Below, in pieces: positions 55,021 to 64,000 of a stretch of 64,000 bases of DNA; position 1 is the first letter of the stretch; every line of letters starts with the position of its first letter. A model generated the notes under the pieces. The model was given only the letters and a program-made list of their open reading frames with translations, had not been told where the DNA came from and made no database searches. A program made the position numbers and the translations under genes. The stretch spans positions 310,001-374,000 of the forward strand of contig MSED01000002.1 of the NCBI GenBank assembly GCA_002099365.1, written 5' to 3'. Origin of the DNA: Phialophora verrucosa (Eukaryota > Ascomycota > Eurotiomycetes > Chaetothyriales > Herpotrichiellaceae).

Positions 55021-55674
55021 TGCTATTTACCAGAGTCCTCAGTTCTGGAAGGGTTGATGGCTGTTGAAAATAGGGCACATCCACGGATGACGCAGCAGAG
55101 TTGACAGGGGGCTCTCAAACGCTTCGTGACCAATGGCCAAATCCAGTAACAACAAACGAGTGACGAGTGCAAGGTAGATGACACTATGGGCCCAAATTCA
55201 ATGAAGTTTCAGTCCATGGTGAAGGCCGTGCTGATGACCAAGGCGATGGATGAATCGAGAACAAAGAGGAGCTGCTTGTCGCGGTTGAGGTTCCAGGCCC
55301 GGTTCTTCTTCGGCTGATTACCCCGGCATCCCCCGATGCCCCGAATAGGCGCCACAGGTGCCCCGCCACACCGCCCAACCGACGCCCGCGGGTCGAGGAG
55401 TGACGCGCCACCAACCTGACCCGTGTCGTTCGCCACCTACTCCTACTCCTCCTCCTACAGTACGTTCAAGGCTAGTTGCAACAGTTGCAAACACGTCTTC
55501 CTTTTCTATTTAAACATCGTATGGCAGCGCTGCAATCATGTCTTCCGCTACAAATGTGCTGCTCTGCCTAGCCCAGCAGACCGGCAAGATCCTATAGTAA
55601 TAAACACTGTCGAAGTCAAATCCACACAGTCCCTTGCCACACCACACACTGGCCAAAGGACACACACCACCCGC
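55021..55674. other. Promoter region of the EAF gene
   Basis: The spacer lies between the EAF start and the Rav1 stop codon, both on the minus strand. No further gene is supported. Confidence 0.5.
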
Positions 55675-58600
55675 TTAGAATCCGAAGCTGTCAAGCAGAC
55701 TGTTCGCACTTGGCTCCACAAATTGCGTGGGAGGCGGCTTCTTCTTCTGGGCCTGCACCGCCATTTGCGGGCTATCCTCTTTAACCGCTTCGTCCTCCTC
55801 TTTCTCCAGGTCATAAAATGTCTTCCTTCGCTGTAGCGATTGATTCGGCGCTGAACCGTTGTTTGTTACCTGCGCCTCGTTGCTTTCTGGAATGAACTCC
55901 CAGTCTCGCACCAGGGATAATGCTAGCACATCGCACCCCATAAGCTGGTATTGCCTCACACACCTCATGACAAACGACCATTCGTCTTTCGCTGTGACGG
56001 CCTTCCTTCTCCACGCGTTCTGTTTGACAAGCTGAGCACGGAGTTGGGTGTAAAGTAATGTCAACAGAGGGTCATTTGCAGCGTAGCTCATCGAGTCGAC
56101 CGTCTCACGCTCTCCGTTCCTGTCGAGCGGGAGTCTGCCGACGACCTTTTGTACAGGGTGCACAATAACTTGAACCGCCAGGTCTTTCCGATCGAGGATG
56201 GTTGAGTATGCCCAGCTCGCGATCCACCGCCCTTGCTCGCTCTCCACTGCCATGGGGAGAATTGCTTGTTCGACCAACCGCGTCAACGTTGCTGACTGCT
56301 TGTCGCTTTCATACACTCGCGCAATCGCAATCGCAAGCTGCAGATCCTTCAATTGATGCGTACAGACATTCACTGCATCCCAGAGACTGTCTCCCAGCAG
56401 GAAGAAGGCAGCCGCATAGTGAAACCGTCGCTTGCTCAGCAAAGCGTACGCATTCTTCAACGCGGCGGCCTTCCATCTGGGTTCGCCGAAATTGTTGGCC
56501 AGCAATTTCATGGTGTTCTCTTTCTCTCGTATTCCGCTCGACATCCTCCAAAGGCCAACCAGCACCGTCTTCTTGCGGAGTGCTAGATAATACAGCGAAC
56601 AGTCAATGGGATTGCGGTCCTCGCCCTTTGTGAACTCTGTGCGACCGACATTTTCCATCTGCTGCCGAATAGCATCATTGTCAGCCAGCCAGCAGAACAA
56701 GCCAGACTTCCGCGCGGCTTCCCAAGTGAGTTTGCCCCCATAGTGGCGTGTGACCGAGTCGACAAGAACTTCCTGCGAAGTGCTCAATGATGCGAACGCA
56801 ATGGCGCTCCACGGCACGCCTTCGTCGCCATAGGAGTAAAGGGCTTGCAAATAGTGCTGGCCGTTAGAGTCAACCGATTGCTCCTGCTTTTCTAACTCTG
56901 AAGCCACCTCGATCTGCTTGATCAATAGTGACTGCTCAGCCTGGGTGATTTGCCAGAATCGGTGCTTCTGAAGGGCTTCCTTCAGTGGTTCCGCAATGGT
57001 TGAAACTGGTTCTTGTTCACTGTGGCCATTGGCATCACCGTTGATGCTATAGAATGACATATCATGGAGCTCATCCGAGTCGTGCGGTGACACGATCTGC
57101 CCAATGGGCAAATCAAGAAAGCTCGATAGCTCGTCGCTTTCGCTGAAGTATTTCAGCTTTCTGTTCAGGCGGTTCAAGACCGTCCTGGTAGCCTTTAGCC
57201 CACTAACAGCCGTCAGTAACAAGATAAAGGTCGGATGAAAGACCGGCACTAGTGCATTGAGCATTGCCATGATGGCGAACGTCTCATCGGTCTCGACCTT
57301 TTGTCGCACGTCGCGCAAGGGTTTCGCATTTTCGTTGTGGTGGCTGGTTGCATATCCCTCGAAGACGAAGAATTGGATGCCGCTGCCGACAACAAGATCG
57401 CCACTCTTCAGCCAGCAGAGGTCTCCGATCGAGTGGGTAGTGTAGTCTCTTATTCTAATGTGCCGCAGATCGACCCAGGCGGACCCACATGCTGGATAAG
57501 TGTACCGGACCTGCCCTAGGATCACGATGTGGTAGTCAAAGCAGATAGCCAGTAGAGCAGACCCTTCTGGCGAGACTGCCCATGCGAACGTTTTGATAGT
57601 ATCGGTTCCATCCAGCTCATATTCGTACTCGCGAGAACCTGTTCTGGCATCCCAAATACTGAGGCAAGTGCTATTTCCATTTACCACGACAACCTTGCCA
57701 TATCCGCTGGCGCTAATAATTGCAGGGTGAAGGATGTTGGTGTCAATAAGCCCAGCAGATATCAGATGCGGCTTTGTCGAGTCTGGCTGTTCTTGCGACT
57801 TGACCATCTCCAAGGTACCGTGCTTCGCTAGCACTGCAGCGTAACCGAGGACACTTAATTGCGGCGGCAGCCCAGGACGGTGGCCAGTACTCATATTGTC
57901 ACATATCGAGATCAAGGAATCGTATCGATTCTGAGCGCTCAGCTTCACGTGCCCCAGCGAACGTATAACTTCATGATATCCGTTGGCCTCAGTCGTGTCG
58001 TCGACTGGGAGCAAGAGCTCCCAAGCTTCCACGCCATGATCTGGATAGTAGCCGATAATGACGCGACTGGTCAGTGCCCGTGAGCTCGCAATACGGCTCT
58101 GTGTGATGCGTGCCGGGAGTCGGTCCGTCTCGAGGTCCCTGATCGCAAGTCTTCTAGCCTTTGCTTCGCGAATATCCCACAATTCTAGACCACGAGTGCT
58201 CAGGATGGCGGCATATCTACCGCGGGATAGGATGACTGCATCATTGATGTCCACTCCCACGTTGAATGTACTTCGCCGAAGCAGCGGCGCACCAGAAAGA
58301 TCTCCGCCGTGCTGCCATACACTAGCGAAGCCTTCATCGGCTGTTGACATGACAACGTTGGCAGCAACATTGCGGACAAGCCTCTCCACCGGAGCACCGG
58401 CCCCGGCCAAAGAGGTTATCAGCCTCGCGCGATCGCGTCTGTTGGCAGTGTCGAAGAGATGGGTGGCCTGGCTGTCGTACCAATCAATATCGCCTGCGAA
58501 TGAATGCAGAAGAATTGATAAGGACGACGGTGTGGTGCCACCGGCGAAGATGCAGAACTGAACATAGTCGTCGCGAGGATCATTTAGCTGTGGCACCGAA

Positions 58601-59687
58601 ATATTCATGCCATCTACGTGGGAGATGTGGAACAGGGAGCAAGGAATCTTATTCTTGTCCCCTGCGTTCTCCAGTCCCCAGATCGACATGTGGCCCAGTC
58701 CATCCAGGACGACGCAGATCTCTGGGCTCCGATTAGCGATCTCAATCAGATGCTCGAGAGCATGATCTGCAATCCTGCCATTGAAGCTTTGTACAGCCTT
58801 TTCGGTTGCGGTCGAGAAGTCCCGGCTGTCTATGATGAAAGAATAGCGTCGTGTGCTCATCGAACTGACGCTGAGTCTGCGCGGCTGTATCGAAGCGTTC
58901 ATGTCGATGCTTCCGGCGAGTTGTAGGGTGGTAAGGGCATGCTGATCGGAAGCAGTCCATGCTCGGACATGGTTGTCGGAGCAGAAAGTGTAGAGTAGAT
59001 TGTCCATATTCTGTTCCAGATGCCATGGCTTCCGCCAATGTAAGTTTGTGACGGCTGAGGGATGTGGCAGGTATGAGACATCGAACCTAGTGCCGTCGAC
59101 CTCATACGAGAGTCTTCTCCAAATCTTGACAAGTCTATCATGCTGGCCGACAGAGGCAACCAAGCTGCTGTCGGGCGAGAGGTAGGCGAGTGCGGTGGGG
59201 TACGACAGGGTCTGGTTCCATGTGATTCTTGGTGCATTCGAGTTGGGGAGGAACCAGAGGATGAGTCTTGACCCGCCCAGCAACAACTCTTCAGGTGAGC
59301 CCCAGGATAGCGAGGACACGTCGAGCCCATCCGGATTCTTCAGTTCATGTATTTGACTCCACCTCAACACGCCTTCGTCTCGGCCAAGGGGTCTGTAGAT
59401 GTAGACATGGCTCTTATCGCAGAGAGCGATCCGTCCGGTGGTCTCTTCAAATGTTATTGCCGTGAGCGCCTCGACCGTATCAACGTAGATAGTCTGAAGA
59501 ATGGTCTGCGGACCCGCGAGAATGACCGCCGCATTGCCAGAGATGTATGCCTGAAGGTGTCAGTCAATATCGTGGCGAGGCCATACTGAAGTGAAAGGAA
59601 ACTCACGACGAGTCGGAGGCCATCCCAATGCGCAGTGCACAGTGCCTGCCGCTTCGATTGGGGTCGCCCGGGGAGGATGGCTCGCAT
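55675..59687 (-). CDS. RAV1: Rav1, subunit of the RAVE V-ATPase assembly complex
   Basis: Two exons (59687-59607 and 59550-55675) encode 1318 residues. The first exon (MRAILPGRPQSKRQALCTAH and on) is required to give the normal N terminus; the intron is GT-AG. The N-terminal half forms WD-like propellers (for example LVKIWRRLSYEV near residue 168). The Rav1p C-terminal domain follows, with LSKRRFHYAAAFFLLGDSLWDAVNVC and QLKDLQLAIAIARVYE. RAVE (Rav1, Rav2, Skp1) reassembles the V1 and V0 sectors of the vacuolar proton pump in response to glucose. Length and architecture fit filamentous-fungal orthologs. It is divergent from the ubiquitin hydrolase gene. Confidence 0.93.
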
Positions 59688-60015
59688 GGAGCAGGTGCAA
59701 GCGCTGGAGAATGCAGCGCAGTGCTCAGGCTCTCATCACATCGTCCATTCCAAAGAGAAGTGGACATGCAGCTCTGCAGGGTGGAATGACGCGCGCTCCG
59801 AGAACGATTTCTCCGCGTCTACTGTAGATACCCCGAATCTAAAACCGAACCCTAGATCAGGCGTATCAGGCTGGCATGCCAAGTACGTCACGCAAGGCTG
59901 CCTTTGTGAGAGCATTCATCTGCCTCTCCCCTCGTTCACTCTAGCATCTTCTTGTCTATCCTGAAAAAATCATTGGAAAGGACCGATCAGGGCAATTCCA
60001 GAGCGATACCTGAAA
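59688..60015. promoter_or_regulatory. Divergent promoter of Rav1 and ubiquitin hydrolase
   Basis: A 328-base region between divergent start codons; no other element was resolved. Confidence 0.5.
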
Positions 60016-60816
60016 ATGGCACAAAAGACATTCATTCCGCTAGGTAGGGGCATTGCAATACCTCGAGACGGAGCAGAAAACGCTGACAAGGATTCGTTTC
60101 CACATTCGACAGAGAACAACCCAGAAGTGATGACTAAACTGGCACACCGCTTGGGACTCTCTTCAGCTCTCTCTTTCCACGATGTATACAGTCTGACTGA
60201 TCCTGACCTGATCGCCATCGTACCCCGACCTGCAAACGCTCTTTTGTTCACCTATCCTGGGACACCAACCGCGGAATCTTATTACACCAAGGTCAATGCC
60301 GCGGAGCCAGATTATCAAGGATCTGGCCCCAGCGAGCCCGTCATGTTCTACCGTCAAATCATTACCCACGCTTGCGGCCTCATAGGGCTCCTTCACTGCA
60401 CCACCAATGGCACTGCTGAGGGATACATCCAGGAGGGTAGTGACCTGGACAAGTTGGTCAAGGACACCATACCCCTGAGACCCAAAGAGAGAGCTCAATT
60501 CCTTCATGATTCTGACATGCTTGAAAAGGCGCATGCTGCAGCTGCCGACACTGGCGACAGCACAGTGCCCCCTCTCGGCGAAGAGCCAGATCATGCTTTC
60601 ATTGCATTTGTCAAGGGGAGGGATGGCCACTTGTGGGAGCTGGAAGGCAGGAGAAAAGGCCCAGTCGATCTTGGGGTGCTTGGAGATGATGAAGATGCGC
60701 TGAGTGAAAAGGCGTTGAACCTGGGCCCGCTGCCGTTCCTGAAGCGTGAGGAAGCCGCTGGTAGTGGCGATGTCCGGTTCAGCTGTACGGCGCTCGCCCC
60801 AAGTACAGATTATTGA
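60016..60816 (+). CDS. Ubiquitin carboxyl-terminal hydrolase, C12 family (UCHL/Yuh1-like)
   Basis: The whole stretch is open, but a 69-base in-frame intron (60044-60112) is likely: its removal joins MAQKTFIPL directly to ENNPEVMTKL, the normal family N terminus, and gives 243 residues, the usual size. The cysteine protease residues are Gln91, Cys97 (YRQIITHACG) and His170 (PDHAFIAF). The last triad position is Glu187 in LWELEGRRKGP, where animal and yeast relatives have Asp. The enzyme trims small adducts from the ubiquitin (and possibly Nedd8/Rub1) C terminus in the cytosol and nucleus. It is tail-to-tail with the dioxygenase gene, only 24 bases apart. Confidence 0.88.
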   Translation: MAQKTFIPLGRGIAIPRDGAENADKDSFPHSTENNPEVMTKLAHRLGLSSALSFHDVYSLTDPDLIAIVPRPANALLFTYPGTPTAESYYTKVNAAEPDYQGSGPSEPVMFYRQIITHACGLIGLLHCTTNGTAEGYIQEGSDLDKLVKDTIPLRPKERAQFLHDSDMLEKAHAAAADTGDSTVPPLGEEPDHAFIAFVKGRDGHLWELEGRRKGPVDLGVLGDDEDALSEKALNLGPLPFLKREEAAGSGDVRFSCTALAPSTDY

Positions 60817-60840
60817 GGAGAAAGCGACGGCAGCAAAGAT

Positions 60841-61858
60841 TCAGTTTGCGAGGAGAAATTCTGGACTCTTGAGGTCAACCCAGCCAAGATTCGGTTCACT
60901 CTGTTTCCACCCAAGTCGATCTTGCACGATTTTCGAGTACGTCTTGACCTCCTCAATGGGGTACGACAGGAACGAGACTTCTTCCTGTCGATGCACGCCT
61001 GTGCAGGAAAACATGGCGTGAACGGTTCTGCTCTCTCTTTTCCCTTCCTTTGAAGTACCCAGTGGTTTGTCATACGCACCACCTCCGTGATACAGGCTTC
61101 CGAGCATGATGAAAGCCTCGCCCATTTGTAGCTCTGCATCCACTACGCCACGTTTCCCATCCTTGCCAAAGTTAGGGATCTCATCCCCCCACAAATGGCT
61201 GCCTGGTACAACTCTTGTAGCACCGTTGGCCTTGGTCGTGTCGCACGCCGGCACAAACAAGCCCAGCAGGATATCACGACCTTTCTGATACGACTCGGCG
61301 TGGCTGTGGCGAGCGTGGTGATTCTTGTCGTCGCGGTGTAGCCCTTGAGAAGGTGTACCGGGCGGGATATCGAAAGTAATAGAGATCGAGAGCAGCGGGT
61401 GACTCGTTGTGGTCAGGGGCTTGTCACCGTACCAATGTGTCGTCTCCAATGCCAGGAAGTGCTCGCACAAATTCTGGTAGAGAGGATCGGCAAAGAACTT
61501 TTCTCGGACGGTTGCGCTCTTTCCAATAAGGCGGGTGACAGTTCTCGTCTTTCCTTGAAGAGCTGAAGCTGGATTAGTATGCTGCCTGCCATCAGCTATG
61601 AAGGAAAAGGGCTATACCGCCGACTTTGACTCCATCCCCCTGTTGCTCTAGATGCGGGCGAACCTCCCGATCTGCCTTGGCTAGGGTCGCTTTGTCTGTA
61701 AAATCCTTGACAATAACACAGCCATCTGCTTCCAATGCTTCGATAAACAAAGACAAGGGAGCCGTTCGAGAGATCCTTTTGATCTGACGTACTGACGCAT
61801 GGTCCGCTTTGTGAGAGTCGAACGCGACCCGACGTGCGTGCTGCAGTAACGATGCCAT
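60841..61858 (-). CDS. Phytanoyl-CoA dioxygenase (PhyH)-like Fe(II)/2-oxoglutarate oxygenase
   Basis: Two exons (61858-61618 and 61568-60841) encode 322 residues; an in-frame ATG at 61918 would add 20. PhyH features are LEADGCVIVKDF near the N terminus, the iron-binding HRD in GLHRDDKNHH, VVPGSHLWGD, and the distal His in GSLYHGGG. A conserved-looking SYPIEEVKTYSKIVQDRLGW segment closes the domain. Similar fungal proteins oxidise secondary metabolites or lipids; no biosynthetic partner is nearby, so the substrate is unknown. The gene converges on the ubiquitin hydrolase with a 24-base gap. Confidence 0.85.
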
Positions 61859-62723
61859 CAGTTCAACTATTCTTGCTGGAAATGCAGGAAACCAGAGGTC
61901 GAAGGGATGCTGTAGCATAGCTATACACTTGACAATGTAGACAATGGTTACTCAACATATAAGGGCGCCAAATAAGGCCTCACTGAAGTCGCCAAATCGT
62001 TTCTCCAAAACTTACCGCTGCGAGGTCTCCCATGATGTCCGACTATGATTTGGTGGCGCCAAAAGCCCTTGCACAATTGTTACCACAGTAAGCAAATCCA
62101 CTCCTGAGAACAAGTAAGAGCATCACAGAGGTGAACGATCCCCCGTGTGAGACGCACAAAAAGCCCTGCAAAAGTCGGCAAGGGCATAGTTTTCACAAAC
62201 GCTGACGACGACTCTTATCAGAATCGAGTATGGCGGTTTCCTCCGTTCTACTTGGCATCGGAGGATGGTCATAGTTCCATCATGTAGTTCCCGCACGAGT
62301 GTGCCTCATGAGTGTCATTTCGATTGTGCGAACAACATACCGCATGCTTGCATGTGTTGATTTGTTACCATGGGTAGTAGGATCTACCATAGTGCCTTGG
62401 CTCGTGCCGTGGTTCGGATAAGTCGGATGAATCGGTAATTGAAGAGCTCAGTGAGACCAGAACGTAGCGCTGTGGCCATCTCCGTCAGCATCGCGCCCGT
62501 GGAAAGACCAGAATCAGGTCGATAATAAACACTCCGCGAGGTGATTGCAAGCGATCGGGATCGCTTAGGTGCGGAGGAGGTGGTTCTGCCGGATCATACT
62601 CCGATCAGGGCGCTGAATGCTGTCCTCGACGTGCAGGGACTTTATTTCCTACGCTTTGAAGGGCCAGAGGCGTTGTGGTGATTGCGTTGCACTCTTTTGG
62701 GGCAGAGTCGCCCCAGACTGCGA
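61859..62723. other. Intergenic region, no supported gene
   Basis: The spacer holds the dioxygenase promoter and the 3' flank of ALG1. No RNA gene, repeat or long frame was seen. Confidence 0.5.
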
Positions 62724-64000
62724 TCAAATTACGACACCGAACAGCCTGCCGGCCACAGGATCCCATTCGGAGCTCCAACGGCGCTGGCTCTCACGTCTGG
62801 CTCCAACTTTGAGTTGAGCAAGCTTCTTCGATGCTGGATCGAAGAGTTCTCGAAGGATATCTGCTAATTCCTCTGGGCTGCCGAAACCTTTGCCGTTCAC
62901 ATCCTCTGTGACCAACTCAGACCATGCTGAGAACTTGCTCCAGCCTGCAACAGGAAGGGCGGCGCCAAACATGTCAACAACTTTCATAGGCAGATCAACT
63001 CCGCTACTACTTGTGTGAAGCGATACACCGAGGTCAGCGGAGCCTAGCAGAAGGGCATAGTCTTCGAAACTAAGCCAGTCAGTATAAATAGACACCATCT
63101 CCAGAGCGTCCGCCCTGCGGAGCTCCTCAACCCTGTCGAGGTAGAGCTGCTTCTGGGGCCCTTTACCAGTGATGACGACAACCAGTTCTGGCAGGTGCGG
63201 ATGAGAAGAGGTGGCACTCGCGGAGTAGCTACAGAGCGCATCGAGAAGGACTCCAAAGTCTTCATCAGGTGTCCAAGAAGTTGACGAGACAAGTAACCTG
63301 GCCTTGCCATCCACCAATGCGTTAAAGTGTCCGTTCACCCGTTGGTAGCGTTGCAAAAAGGAGAGCCGCTGCACATCGGTAAGTGGCTGGTACAAGTTTG
63401 CGGGCCGATCGTGCAGAGTCAGCACTGGAGCTGGGATGCCGTAGTCAGACCTCAGGACCTTCGCCATGGCATCCGTCACGGTGAAGTTTGCGTAAGCGGC
63501 CCTTGACAGTGCAGATTCGTAGAGTTTGGATATCCTGACAAGAGGATGACCTTCACCCAGCTTGAGAGCAAGAATGGAATAGCCAAAGTTATGCCAATCT
63601 ACGACGAGCCTAGTACGCCTGAAGAAAGCAACCACGGCCACGACTAGCAGAGTTGGTATTGACGGCGGGTTCTGTGCAGAGCTTCGTCAGTGAGCAGGCC
63701 AAAGCGAATGAGATGCGCATACCTGAACTAGCATCCACTTGCAAGCAGGAGTAGAATAGCTCAAAGCCTGCCAGAGAGCCCACGTCTGCAGCAGTACCTT
63801 TAATGGCCCAAATAGCAGGAACAAGACCTTGTTGCTCGTTTGGAGCCAGTATGGGGCTTGGGACAGTGGGACTATGGTCACATTGGGGTGAGAGAGCAGT
63901 TCTGGTAAAGGGTCGGTGTCTAGCAAACAGGTTAGGCGAATATCACGTAGACTGTCTGGATGCTCACCCCGGTAGCCAACAAGCTGAACATGGCCTCCAT
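62724..64000 (-). CDS. ALG1: ALG1 chitobiosyldiphosphodolichol beta-mannosyltransferase, partial
   Basis: Two exons are visible (64000-63723 and 63671-62724); the N terminus lies beyond the right edge. The enzyme adds the first mannose to GlcNAc2-PP-dolichol on the cytosolic face of the ER (GT33, EC 2.4.1.142). Characteristic stretches are GGHVQLVGYRGEHPD at the left end of the visible part, QNPPSIPTLL across the intron, LVVDWHNFGYSI, SSTSWTPDEDFGVLLDAL and DLGVSLHTSSSGVDLPMKVVD. The reading frame is open to the window end. The intron is GT-AG. It is an essential housekeeping gene, so its presence with EAF, Rav1 and the ubiquitin hydrolase marks core chromosome. Confidence 0.93.

Overview
The window is nuclear DNA of a filamentous ascomycete, most likely a eurotiomycete related to Aspergillus or Penicillium. 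The genes carry short introns of about 50-100 bases, there are three Zn2Cys6 regulators and sugar-porter transporters, the GH32 enzymes resemble Aspergillus inulinases, and a saturated repeat-induced point mutation (RIP) tract fills the left end. Exon structures are deduced by eye from splice signals, reading phase and family conservation; there is no transcript evidence.

Layout. 1-4.6 kb is an AT-rich, almost CA/TG-free RIP-ruined repeat holding a relic of a retrotransposon protease. 6.8-25.5 kb is a fructan-utilisation cluster: secreted endo-inulinase and exo-inulinase, a hexose transporter, a seven-helix membrane protein of unknown role, an alpha-glucoside-permease-like transporter divergent from an intracellular GH32 invertase, a Zn2Cys6 regulator, and divergent from it a GH172 (DUF2961) enzyme. 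GH172 was founded on an enzyme that interconverts inulobiose and difructose dianhydride I, so the cluster suggests a second, intracellular route for inulin fragments.

26.6-39.9 kb holds a divergent trypsin-fold protein, a DUF726 lipase-like protein, a Clr5-ankyrin protein with two internal tandem repeats, a small one-helix protein and a Zn2Cys6 regulator. 40.4-52.5 kb looks like a one-carbon/nitrogen cluster: amidohydrolase, Dal5-type transporter, mitochondrial formate dehydrogenase with a one-base frameshift, Zn2Cys6 regulator, cyanide hydratase and a GAF-domain protein. A palindrome (CGGGTAC-NN-GTACCCG) occurs three times between the amidohydrolase and the transporter and once upstream of the GAF gene, which ties these genes into one candidate regulon.

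53.4-64 kb is core genome: EAF elongation factor, Rav1 of the RAVE complex, a ubiquitin C-terminal hydrolase, a phytanoyl-CoA dioxygenase-like protein and ALG1, which runs off the right edge. The accessory clusters therefore lie between a degenerate repeat and a conserved housekeeping block.
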